Shown: positions 49,626-57,794 of the stretch, piece by piece
How positions within the stretch are numbered: position 1 is the first letter of the stretch
Layout: every line of letters starts with the position of its first letter
NCBI GenBank assembly: GCA_000378025.1
Contig: KB899087.1
Span: forward strand, 4,018,501-4,082,500
Direction: 5' to 3'
DNA length: 64,000 bases
From: Xanthobacteraceae bacterium 501b
GTDB lineage: Bacteria; Pseudomonadota; Alphaproteobacteria; Rhizobiales; Xanthobacteraceae
Program-made: the position numbers and the translations under genes
Notes under the pieces: generated by a model
Told to the model about the DNA's origin: nothing
Seen by the model: only the letters and a program-made list of their open reading frames with translations
Databases searched by the model: none

Positions 49626-50153
49626 TCAGATCGCCCGTCCGGCATTGCGCAGGGCCTGACGGCACTGCATCATGGCGCGGGCGATGTGCTTCTCCACCGT
49701 CTTGTCGGACAGGCTGAGACGAACGGCGATCTCCTTCATGGTTAGGCCGTGATCGCGCGACAGCAGAAAAACGGCGCGGCATTTCGAGGGCAGTTCATCG
49801 ATAGTGCGGCGCAGGAGGGCGAGTTCCTGCACACCCTGCAGCGTCTCGTCCGGCAGTGGCACGGTGCAGGCGACCTCGCAATCGGCCAGATCCGTTCCGG
49901 AGAAATAGCGCGCCCGCACCCTCTCGCGCCGCAAATGGTCGAGCGCCATATTGGTGGCGCAGCGGGCGAGATAGGCCTGCTTGTTCTCGGCTTCGGCAAA
50001 GGCGTTGCCCCGCAGCAGGCCGACGAACACGTCCTGCACCAGATCTTCCGCCGTGCTTGGGCTTCCGACCAGCCGACGCATCGCCCGCATCAAGCGATCA
50101 TGCTCGGTGCGGAACAAATGGCCAAGGTCGGAGGCGAGAGCCAGCACGGGCAA
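49626..50153 (-). CDS. fecI: FecI-like ECF sigma factor
   Basis: The product has 175 aa from a TTG start with GGAG 8 bases ahead; a GTG at 50147 is the alternative. Region 2 is EHDRLMRAMRRLVGSPSTAE and DLVQDVFVGLL, and region 4 is ALLRRTIDELPSKCRAVFLL with the helix-turn-helix GLTMKEIAVRLSLSDKTVEK. FecI-type factors transcribe the receptor gene when FecR relays ligand binding. The first 80 bases of the longer open frame are AT-rich and probably promoter. Confidence 0.92.
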   Translation of the reverse strand: MPVLALASDLGHLFRTEHDRLMRAMRRLVGSPSTAEDLVQDVFVGLLRGNAFAEAENKQAYLARCATNMALDHLRRERVRARYFSGTDLADCEVACTVPLPDETLQGVQELALLRRTIDELPSKCRAVFLLSRDHGLTMKEIAVRLSLSDKTVEKHIARAMMQCRQALRNAGRAI

Positions 50154-50240
50154 TCCTATGACTCCAGCAAGCGGCGCCCAGCGCGCCGTGAAACACTCTC
50201 TACAAAAAGTTATATTGTCTAGCAATATCAACAGTTTAAA

Positions 50241-50612
50241 TCAATTCCAGAGTGGGGCGCGATCTTGCGACATCCGCCTCGGGGTCGCGAGGCAGAAGGG
50301 CGTCCCGTCCACCGGATCGTTGATGACCCCCGCCGCAACGCCGAACACGTCGCGGATCGTCGCGGCGTTGACGACCTGGCGTGGCGGCCCCGAGGCTGCG
50401 AGGATGCCGTCCTTCATGAACACCATCGTGTCGGGCGGTGGCGCTGGCCGGGTTGATGTCGTGCAGCACCGCCGCCGCGATCTTGCCGTTGGCGCGGACG
50501 ACACGGTGCATGAGGGGGAGCACGTCCAGCTGGTGGGCGATGTCGAGAGAGGTGGCCATCTCCTTAAGCAGGAGAATGTCGGTCGCCTGAGCCAGCGTCA
50601 TCGGGATCCGCG
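50241..50612 (-). pseudogene. Relic of a siderophore-type ABC transporter ATPase (FecE-like)
   Basis: Two frames join into the C-terminal half of an iron-siderophore ABC ATPase. Frame 1 reads MTLAQATDILLLKEMATSLD and then IAHQLDVLPLMHRVV up to VLHDINPA at about 50448. Frame 2 resumes at about 50432 with DTMVFMKDGILAASGPPRQV and ends INDPVDGTPFC. The Walker B core expected as LLLDEPTT is LLLKEMAT, so the metal-binding aspartate is lost. The Walker A half is absent. It sits directly upstream of fecI and fits a degraded iron-uptake operon. Confidence 0.8.
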
Positions 50613-50620
50613 ACAATCGT

Positions 50621-50900
50621 CGGCTGTTGCTCGACGTGTTCCACACGGTCAATAGTGGGCTCGACCCGCTGGCGCAGATCCGCGGCCAGGCCGGCGCCAA
50701 GGCCAGCGCCATCGGGCCATGTCCCCATCGCCGACCATGCGGGAGGCCGCGAGCCCGGGAGCGCCGGGATTGATTTTCACGAGGTTCGGCGCGCGCCCGC
50801 AGAAGTGGGATATGACGACCGAATCGGCTGCGAATACAGCCCGCGCGGCGCGACGGTGGAAGAACTCATATGGCTCGCCCAGGAATCAGCGCAAACACCT
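50621..50900 (+). pseudogene. Relic of a hydroxypyruvate-isomerase-like TIM-barrel protein
   Basis: Plus-strand frame 1 from 50621 reads RLLLDVFHTVNSGLDPLAQI, resembling the LLxDVYH segment of Hyi. After a frame change near 50710, frame 2 reads GHVPIADHAGGREPGSAGID and then GYDDRIGCEYSPRG to about 50880, matching the HVQIAD-GRHEPG and WIGCEYKP blocks of the family. The N-terminal two thirds are missing. It abuts the oppositely oriented ABC ATPase relic, so the junction near 50615 is a rearrangement point. Confidence 0.65.
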
Positions 50901-50964
50901 GGCGAGGGACCGTTGGCGCTGCACCGCCCGGGACAAGGATGAACAGCCGACCCGCCGGGAACGT

Positions 50965-51669
50965 TCAGGCCGGCAGGACCACGACCTTGGTCTTGACCGG
51001 GGTGTTGTCGTAAAGCTGGATCATGTCCTGGCTCAGCAGGCCGACGCAGCCGCTGGTCACACCGGAGCCGATCGATTCGGGATCGCTGGTCGCGTAGATC
51101 GTGTACAGCGTGTAGACGCCGTTCTGATAGAGATGCAGCGTGCGCGCGCCGAGCGGATTGTCGAGGCCGCCCGGCATGCCTCGGGCATATTTTGCCACTT
51201 CGGGCTGGCGCTTGATCATTTCCCTGGGCGGCGTCCAGGTCGCCCATTCGCTCTTGCGCCCGACATAAGCGTCGCCGCTCCACAGGAACCCCTGGCGACC
51301 GACATTGGCCCCGTAGCGGGTCGCCATGCCGTCTTCCTCGACGCGGTAGACGTAGTAATTCTTGGGGTCGACGATAAGGGTTCCCGGCGCCTCCTCCGTC
51401 TCGTAGCGGATGGTGCGGCGGAAATATTTCGGATTGACCTTGCTGACATCGACGGCCGGGATCGGGAATTTCTCCTCCGGAACAGGGCCATAGACCTTCG
51501 CCGCCTCGGCGAGGCTCATCCCGTCGGGATTGGCGCAGCCGCCCAGCCCGAGCGCTCCAAGGCTGATCGCCGAGCCGGCCAGAAACGACCGGCGGCTGAG
51601 CCGCCCCGCCCGCTGCCGAGCGTGCTCGTCCATCGTGCCGGCATCGGCGGTGCGACCGTGGCTGATCAT
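50965..51669 (-). CDS. Tat-exported L,D-transpeptidase (YkuD domain)
   Basis: The product has 234 aa. A twin-arginine signal lies at LSRRSFLAGSAISLGALGLG, followed by a cysteine (GGCAN) that could also be a lipobox. The YkuD domain covers about residues 95-230: TLIVDPKNYYVYRVEEDGMA, then LGARTLHLYQNG and the catalytic SGVTSGCVGLLSQD with Cys near residue 209. It probably cross-links peptidoglycan or anchors outer-membrane proteins. It lies intact between gene relics. An internal ATG at 51633 is an alternative start. Confidence 0.92.
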   Translation of the reverse strand: MISHGRTADAGTMDEHARQRAGRLSRRSFLAGSAISLGALGLGGCANPDGMSLAEAAKVYGPVPEEKFPIPAVDVSKVNPKYFRRTIRYETEEAPGTLIVDPKNYYVYRVEEDGMATRYGANVGRQGFLWSGDAYVGRKSEWATWTPPREMIKRQPEVAKYARGMPGGLDNPLGARTLHLYQNGVYTLYTIYATSDPESIGSGVTSGCVGLLSQDMIQLYDNTPVKTKVVVLPA

Positions 51670-51858
51670 ATATGAGCTTCCCGTGCTGTTCGCGAAAGAG
51701 AGGCCGGGGGGGCGGGCCGCCTGCTGTTCGCCGGGATGAGTTAGCTCTTGCAGGGCCTCGCTGGCAAGCGCAGCCCTGCCCTGCGCTTTCGCGCAGGGTC
51801 CGGCCATCAGGGCGCCATGATGGCGCAATGCCGCTGCGCTTGCAGCGCTACGCTCCCC

Positions 51859-52140
51859 TCATAAGCGCGCAGCGCGATGGCGCGACCAGCGCTGCAGCGC
51901 CCAGGGACCGACCGCGAAAATGGTCGCGAGCACTCACGGAAGGATCGAGATGTGGCTCTGGAACAGAGTGCCTAGCTCGCCGCCGCTGATGGCCAGCCCG
52001 TTACGCAGGTTCACCTCCATCACGTTGCTGAGCACGAAGCCGAGGATGATCGGCGCCATGTCGAAGCCGGAGCTTGCGCAGCAGCCAACCCATGCAGCCG
52101 ACACCCAGCATGAGCAGGACAGCCGCGAGCGGGTGCAAAG
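51859..52140 (-). pseudogene. Relic of a tripartite tricarboxylate transporter permease (TctA family)
   Basis: The minus strand reads LHPLAAVLLMLGVGCMGWLL and RKL in one frame. After a shift near 52070 it reads DMAPIILGFVLSNVMEVNLR and NGLAISGGELGTLFQSHISI, which match the C-terminal helices of TctA (usual form: APLILGFVLG-x-MMEENLRRAL). An in-frame TGA lies at 51935-51937 before the last segment ending at 51859. About 80 percent of the gene is absent. Confidence 0.72.
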
Positions 52141-52404
52141 AGCGTCGTGACATCCTTTTCAGCGAATTAAGACGCATGGACGCATTCAGACATCCAATGG
52201 CCGATTTTACCCCACAACGTCCTCTATTAGTACTTATGTGCAGTACGCATCGGCACGGTTCGATATCGAGGGCGTTAAATGCGCGGCCATTCTGGTATGG
52301 AAGAAGAATACTCCGGTATAATAGAGCTTGTTGGAAGAGCCTCCATAATCTCGGAACGCTCTTTCGCATCTCGGCGTGGCGTGGTCGCGGCGCGCGCGGA
52401 ATTG

Positions 52405-53307
52405 ATGCGCCGGGCCCGCCCGCACGCCGCGATACGATCGCTTCTTAGCACCGGCTGTGTCGGTCTGCTCGCCATTGCCGGCACCATGGGCGGCTGCGCC
52501 CCCGCGCCACTGGTGCAGGGCGTCGGGCTTTCGACCTATGACGCCATGGTGCCCTCCGATGGCGTTCTCACGAAATCGCGCCTCGCGGTGAACAAGGAGC
52601 AGGTTCTCGCCGCGAGGACGGTCCGGATCGTGCCGACGAGCTTTCCCTCCCAGATCGCCCCGAAGCTGACCAGCGAGCAGAGGACGTTGGTTGCCAACAG
52701 CGTCAACCGCGGGCTTTGCGTCAGCCTGAGCGATCGCTTCAAGGTGGTCCCGCCGGACGAGGCGGCCGATCTCACCGTGCAGGCCCATGTCACCCAGGCG
52801 ACCGAAACCGACGAGGTCGCGGCCGGTATTTCGGCGGCCACCTCGTTCGGCATGAATTTCGTCGACCTCGGCGTCCCGGTGCCGACGCCGCGCATTCCCA
52901 TCGGCATGGGCAATCTGTCGATGGAGGCGGCGGCCACTGACCCGTCCGGTCGGCAACAGGCATCCATGCTGTGGGCCCGGGGGGCGAACGCCTTCTTCAG
53001 CTCGCCCCGGGCCTCAAAAGCGAGCGACGCCTATGAGCTCGCGGATGCGTTCGGCGAGGATTTCGGCGCTCTTCTGGTCAAGGGCGAGAGCCCGTTCGGC
53101 GCTTCGGGGATCGATCTGCCCTCGGCGCAGAAAATCAACTCAGCGATGGGCCTGCCACCCAAATACGACGCCTGCGAGCGCTATGGCCGATACCCCGGCC
53201 TCGCCGGCGTGGTCGGCAGCCAGCTTGGCCTGCCACCGGAATGGACCGACAAGGGCGCCAAGCCGGCGGCGCCGGCAGAGCCGGCCGCCGTCGCGGAAGC
53301 GCCATGA
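52405..53307 (+). CDS. DUF3313-like outer-membrane lipoprotein, putative
   Basis: The product has 300 aa. The N-terminus MRRARPHAAIRSLLSTGCVG ends in a lipobox around GTMGGCAP (Cys near residue 33). The body resembles DUF3313 lipoproteins: VRIVPTSFPSQ, FKVVPPDEAADLTVQAHVTQ and SMEAAATDPSGRQQASMLWA. The C-terminal tail is Ala/Pro-rich. No function is known for the family. The longer frame to 52279 would bury the signal peptide; its first 41 residues are not family-like. Confidence 0.75.
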   Translation: MRRARPHAAIRSLLSTGCVGLLAIAGTMGGCAPAPLVQGVGLSTYDAMVPSDGVLTKSRLAVNKEQVLAARTVRIVPTSFPSQIAPKLTSEQRTLVANSVNRGLCVSLSDRFKVVPPDEAADLTVQAHVTQATETDEVAAGISAATSFGMNFVDLGVPVPTPRIPIGMGNLSMEAAATDPSGRQQASMLWARGANAFFSSPRASKASDAYELADAFGEDFGALLVKGESPFGASGIDLPSAQKINSAMGLPPKYDACERYGRYPGLAGVVGSQLGLPPEWTDKGAKPAAPAEPAAVAEAP

Positions 53308-53961
53308 GCCGGCTAAATTCCGTCCGAGAGTGCTGGTAAGGCGCTGTCTGAAGCTGAACGAAAGCCAGGCTCACGACGGGGGCCGGCCTCCGACATGATG
53401 AAAACGGTCGAGCGGGGAAACATCCGCCTCGCCAACAGGGCTCATGACAGTGACGCCTTGCGCGAAGAGAGGGTCGGGCGCGGTGCATGGGCCAATGTCC
53501 GCGCCATGCCCAACCGCGCCGTTGCGGCATCGGGTGAGCCGCGAGGCGCGCCGGTTGAGCATTGAGCCGGCATTGGCGTCGCCCTCTTGATCCGGAGCCG
53601 ACCTCATGAGCCTTGGTCGCGCAAGCTGACAAGTGTGTTTGCAACAGTCAAAGCGCGGAACCGGATACCTAGGCGGTCGGTCAAATCCTATTGCGGCCGC
53701 CTATCAGTGATAATAGGTTTGCTTGTTGATTAGGGAGCTATGATGAAAGAATAGCGAACACCTATATCTGAGAATTTTTTTCTCAAATTGAGATATAGTG
53801 CAGAATTTGAGCGATGCTAGGCTTTCCACAGTCCAGGGGGTTGCGTGCGACTGGATATGGCCTAACGAGGGGCGCGCCCCTTTTAGGGCGATAATATCGG
53901 TCTCCGGCGATGGCCGGGGTGGTTTCGTACGTGCGGTCCATGCGCGTCGGGAGGGGTGAAA
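53308..53961. other. 654-bp intergenic region, AT-rich towards its end
   Basis: I see no supported gene. Small open frames at 53371-53607 and 53135-53644 on the minus strand are not family-like. From about 53690 to 53830 the composition turns strongly AT-rich against a GC-rich background. That part holds a long inverted repeat and probably the promoter of the amidohydrolase cluster. Confidence 0.5.
53762..53798. promoter_or_regulatory. Inverted repeat in AT-rich DNA upstream of the amidohydrolase cluster
   Basis: CTATATCT (53762-53769) and AGATATAG (53791-53798) are perfect 8-bp arms about a 21-bp spacer, which itself holds a smaller GAGAA...TTCTC repeat around a T-run. The element is about 165 bases upstream of the amidohydrolase start. 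It could be an operator or, as RNA, a terminator for rightward transcription. Confidence 0.5.
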
Positions 53962-55779
53962 ATGTGCACTGCATGTGACTGGGCACCGTATTTCGAGGGT
54001 TTTGGTCGAGGTCGGGCAATGAGCCGGCGTGCTGTGTTGCGCGGAGGCGCGGCAATCACGGCGGCGACGGCTCTGGCGCCGGTCTTTTTGGCCACCGATG
54101 CGCGCGCTGAGGAGCCTAAGGCGGCAACCGACGGGCCTGCGGATTTCGTGTTCCACAACGGCCCGGTCTACACGGTCGCGGGAGCTGCGCCTTGGGCCGA
54201 TGCGGTCGCCGTTCGTGGCAATACCATCGTGCATGTTGGTGATGCGGATGGGGCGATGGCAATGGCTGGCCCAAAGACGCAGGTGATCGACCTCAAGGGC
54301 CGGCTGCTGATGCCCGGCTTCGTCGAAGGCCACACCCACCCCTTCCTCGGCGCCTTTCTCACCTCCGGCCTTGATCTTCAGCTCGCCAATCTCGATGAGG
54401 TGCTGGCGGCCATCAAGGCCTACGCCAAGGAGCACCCCACGGGTCCGATCCGTGGCTTCGGCTGGCGTGTCGACATGTTCCCACCCGAAGGGCCGAACCG
54501 CGCCGAGCTCGACGCCATCCTGCCGGACCGGCCCGCCTTCTTCTTCGCTATTGACGGGCACAGCCTGTGGGTCAATTCCAAGGCGCTTGAGATGGCCGGC
54601 GTCACCCGCGACACGCCTGATCCCATTCCGCGTTTCAGCTATTACGCCCGCGACCAGAAGGGCGACCCGACCGGCTATGTGCTGGAGGTGAACGCCGTGC
54701 TCGGCCTCGTGAACGCGGTGGAGCCAATTACCGGCGATTCAATGGGCACGCTGCTGGAAGGCTGGCTGCCGAAGGCCGCTGCGGCGGGCATCACCACTGT
54801 CTTCGACGCCGGCGTGCCCCCCATCGGCAGCGACCAGGCCGCCATGTTCGCGCTCTATGTGGATGCCGAGAAGCGCGGCGTGCTGCCGTTCCGTGTATCC
54901 GCAGGGTATACGGTGAAGTCACCGCCCATCGACAAGGCCGTGGAGACGCTGACTGACATCCGCCGGCGGATCGGCAGCGAACTGGTCAAGGTCGACACGG
55001 TGAAGATCATCGGCGACGGCTCGCAGGCCGGTTACACAGCCTGGCTGATCGAGCCCTATGCCGACAAGCCGGACTCCACCGGCGGCTCGCCCTTCACCGA
55101 GGAACAGTGGCACCAGCTCATCGCCATGGTGGATGCAGCCGGCTTTGATGTGCATGTTCATGCCTGCGGCGAGCGCACGACGCGGGTGGTGCTCGATTCG
55201 ATCGAGAAGGCCGTCGCCGCCAATCCGGCGCGGAACCGGCGCCACACCATCGCGCATCTGGTCTATGTCGAGGATAGCGACATGCCGCGCTTCCCCAAGC
55301 TCGGCGTCATCGCCGAGTTTTCGGCCAACTGGTCCTCGGCTGATCCCGACACGCTGGAGAACATGGTGGCGCGCTATGGCCAGCCGCGCGCCAGCAAGAT
55401 GTACCGCACCCGCAGCATCCTAAAGGCAGGCGGGCGCGTCTCCTTCGGCACCGACTGGCCGGCGGCAGGCTATTTCTCGACCTATGAGCCGTTGAAGTCG
55501 ATCCAGGTTGGCGTCACCCGCCAACTCATCGGGCTGAAGGATGCGCCGGTGCTGAGCCCGGCGGACGAGCGGCTGACAGTGGAGGAGGCGATCCACGCCA
55601 ACACGATGGGCGCCGCCTACCAACTGCGCATGGATGATGCGGTCGGATCGATCGAAGTGGGGAAGCGCGCGGACCTTATCGTGCTCGACCAGAACATTCT
55701 CGCGATCGAACCGCACGAGATCCACAAGACCAAGGTCGAGCTCGGCATGATGAACGGCACCATCCGGCACAAGGCGTGA
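53962..55779 (+). CDS. Tat-exported amidohydrolase (YtcJ / amidohydrolase 3 family)
   Basis: The product has 605 aa. It starts MCTACDW, a CxxC at residues 2-5 that precedes the Tat motif SRRAVLRGGAAI (Arg 22-23). The metal-dependent hydrolase core has GHTHPFLG (His 124, His 126), later DVHVHACGER, RHTIAHL and FGTDWPAAG, the usual amidohydrolase ligands. YtcJ-type enzymes cleave amide or ester bonds of varied N-acyl or cyclic compounds; the substrate is unknown. GGGAGGGG precedes ATG 53962. A terminator-like hairpin follows. It leads a cluster with a sulfatase, a barrel and a transporter. Confidence 0.9.
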   Translation: MCTACDWAPYFEGFGRGRAMSRRAVLRGGAAITAATALAPVFLATDARAEEPKAATDGPADFVFHNGPVYTVAGAAPWADAVAVRGNTIVHVGDADGAMAMAGPKTQVIDLKGRLLMPGFVEGHTHPFLGAFLTSGLDLQLANLDEVLAAIKAYAKEHPTGPIRGFGWRVDMFPPEGPNRAELDAILPDRPAFFFAIDGHSLWVNSKALEMAGVTRDTPDPIPRFSYYARDQKGDPTGYVLEVNAVLGLVNAVEPITGDSMGTLLEGWLPKAAAAGITTVFDAGVPPIGSDQAAMFALYVDAEKRGVLPFRVSAGYTVKSPPIDKAVETLTDIRRRIGSELVKVDTVKIIGDGSQAGYTAWLIEPYADKPDSTGGSPFTEEQWHQLIAMVDAAGFDVHVHACGERTTRVVLDSIEKAVAANPARNRRHTIAHLVYVEDSDMPRFPKLGVIAEFSANWSSADPDTLENMVARYGQPRASKMYRTRSILKAGGRVSFGTDWPAAGYFSTYEPLKSIQVGVTRQLIGLKDAPVLSPADERLTVEEAIHANTMGAAYQLRMDDAVGSIEVGKRADLIVLDQNILAIEPHEIHKTKVELGMMNGTIRHKA

Positions 55780-55810
55780 GGCCTGAGCCCTCTTCCTGCT
55801 GAAACAGCTC

Positions 55811-55833
55811 AGGCGGGCACAACGTGCCCGCCT
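55811..55833 (+). terminator. Hairpin after the amidohydrolase gene
   Basis: AGGCGGGCAC and GTGCCCGCCT form a perfect 10-bp stem around an AAC loop, followed by CTCGCTCTT. It may terminate or attenuate transcription before the sulfatase gene. Confidence 0.7.
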
Positions 55834-55984
55834 CTCGCTCTTCCATCAAAAGTCACCCGGCTGTGCCGGAGAGGTCATCTGAAAGGCCCTCGCATGAAAC
55901 GTCTTCTTGCTTTGGTGATGCTCTTGCTGCCTGGTAAGCGTGTCTGCGCCTGCCGTTTGCCCTCCTTCCGCTGAGGCCCAGTCG

Positions 55985-57784
55985 ATGTCCCAAGAAGATA
56001 CACCCGGCCGCATCTCCCGCCGCGACCTACTCGGAAAGGGGACGGCGACAATCCTCGGTGCCAATCTGCTGCCGGGCATCGCGCCCGCCGCAGCCGAGGC
56101 CGCGACCGCACCGGCACAGCCTATCGTCGCGCCGGATTCGCCGCCGGGCGGCTACAACATCCTGTTCATTCTCGTCGACCAGGAGCACTTCTTCCCGCAA
56201 TGGCCGTTTCCCGTGCCGGCGCGCGAGATGCTGAAGCAAAAGGGCGTCACCTTTGCCAACCACCAGGCGGCGTCATGCGTCTGTTCGCCGGCGCGCTCCG
56301 TGATCTATACCGGCCAGCATATCCAGCATTCCGGCGTCTTCGACAATCTGAACTATCTCTGGCAACCCGACCTCTCGACGTCGATCAAGACGATCGGCCA
56401 CCGCATGAGTGAGCTCGGCTATTACGCAAGCTATCAGGGCAAGTGGCACATGAGTGCCAATCTCGACCAGACCAAGGTCGCGGTCGACGCACCGATGGCG
56501 GACTACCGCGAAATCATCCAGAGCTACGGCTTCGACGGTTTCTTCGGCGTGGGTGACCTTATCGACAGCGGGCTGGGCGGCTATACGTTCGACGGCTTCA
56601 CTGCCGACCGCGTCGCGAGCTGGATGCGGCGCGAGGGTGAGGAACTGCGCGCCAAGGGCCAGCCCTGGTTTCTCGCCGTGAACTTCGTCAATCCTCACGA
56701 CGTGATGTACATCAATTCCGACCTTCCCGGTCAGGTTGTGCAGGGCAAGAGCGCTGCCATCGACATCTTCCCAACGCCTGAGGACAAGCTTTACCAGGAA
56801 CGCTGGGACGACCTGCCGCTGCCGTTCAACCGCAGCCAGCCTCTCGATGCGCCGGGACGTCCGAAGGCGCACGCCATCTACCAGCAGATCCAGGACATGA
56901 TGGTTGGCGCGTGGCCCGATGAGGACCGTCGCTGGCATGTTCTGCGTAACTACTACTACAATTGCATCCGTGACTGCGACCGGCAGGTCATGCATGTCCT
57001 CAAGGCGCTTGAGGACAACAACATGCACAACAACACCATCGTGGTGTTCAATGCCGATCATGGTGAGCTCGCCGGCCATCACCAGATGCGCGGCAAGGGC
57101 AACTGCACCTACAAGGAGCAGAACCATGTGCCGCTCATCGTCTACCACCCCGCCTATCCCGGCGGCGTGACCTGCGAGGCCATCACCTCGCAACTGGACC
57201 TCGCCCCCACGCTGATCGCCCTCACCGGCGCCGACCCGACGGCGCAGGCCAAGGCTGCCGACGGGCTCAAGGGGCACGACTTTTCAGGCCTGCTGAAGGC
57301 GCCTACAGTGGCAAAGGTCGATGCGATTCGACCAGCCTCGCTGTTCAACTACAACATGCTCTCCTATCAGGACGTGACCTGGGCCGAGCACTTCGTGAAG
57401 ATGACGTTCTCCGGCGACATCGCGAACAGCCAGAAGATCCAGACTTATCTCAAAAACGACCCGGACTTCGCCGAGCGGGTCGGCATCCGTTCGATCTTCG
57501 ACGGACGCTACCGCTTCTCGCGCTATTTCGGGCAGACCGACTTTAATACACCGACCACGCTGGAGGACCTCGTCGCCAGGAACGACCTGGAACTCTATGA
57601 TCTGCAGGAAGACCCCGGCGAGATGAACAACCTCGCCATGGACACCGTCAAGAATGGCGAGCTTCTGCTGGCGTTGAACAAGGTCGCCAACGACCTCATC
57701 GCCGCCGAGGTCGGTATCGACGATGGATCGTTCCTGCCGATCAAGGACGGCAAATGGTACTTCCCGTCGAAGAGTGAGCGTTAG
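55985..57784 (+). CDS. Tat-exported sulfatase
   Basis: The product has 599 aa. A Tat signal is at ISRRDLLGKGTATIL (Arg 12-13). The sulfatase core has the modification motif CSPAR at Cys100, whose cysteine must become formylglycine, followed by SVIYTGQHIQHSG. The first metal-site segment is FILVDQEHF, with Asp-Gln in place of the more common Asp-Asp, as in choline-sulfatase-like members. NADHGELAGHH supplies further ligands. The substrate (a sulfate ester or sulfamate) is unknown. No formylglycine-generating enzyme gene lies in the window. ATG 55985 is preferred to an upstream in-frame ATG at 55940 because of the signal. Confidence 0.92.
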   Translation: MSQEDTPGRISRRDLLGKGTATILGANLLPGIAPAAAEAATAPAQPIVAPDSPPGGYNILFILVDQEHFFPQWPFPVPAREMLKQKGVTFANHQAASCVCSPARSVIYTGQHIQHSGVFDNLNYLWQPDLSTSIKTIGHRMSELGYYASYQGKWHMSANLDQTKVAVDAPMADYREIIQSYGFDGFFGVGDLIDSGLGGYTFDGFTADRVASWMRREGEELRAKGQPWFLAVNFVNPHDVMYINSDLPGQVVQGKSAAIDIFPTPEDKLYQERWDDLPLPFNRSQPLDAPGRPKAHAIYQQIQDMMVGAWPDEDRRWHVLRNYYYNCIRDCDRQVMHVLKALEDNNMHNNTIVVFNADHGELAGHHQMRGKGNCTYKEQNHVPLIVYHPAYPGGVTCEAITSQLDLAPTLIALTGADPTAQAKAADGLKGHDFSGLLKAPTVAKVDAIRPASLFNYNMLSYQDVTWAEHFVKMTFSGDIANSQKIQTYLKNDPDFAERVGIRSIFDGRYRFSRYFGQTDFNTPTTLEDLVARNDLELYDLQEDPGEMNNLAMDTVKNGELLLALNKVANDLIAAEVGIDDGSFLPIKDGKWYFPSKSER

Positions 57785-57794
57785 CCTCCGCGCC

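Noticed and set aside
53135..53644. Minus-strand open frame of 169 codons, considered as a transposase remnant
   Set aside because: No DDE or IS-family motif and no terminal inverted repeats found.
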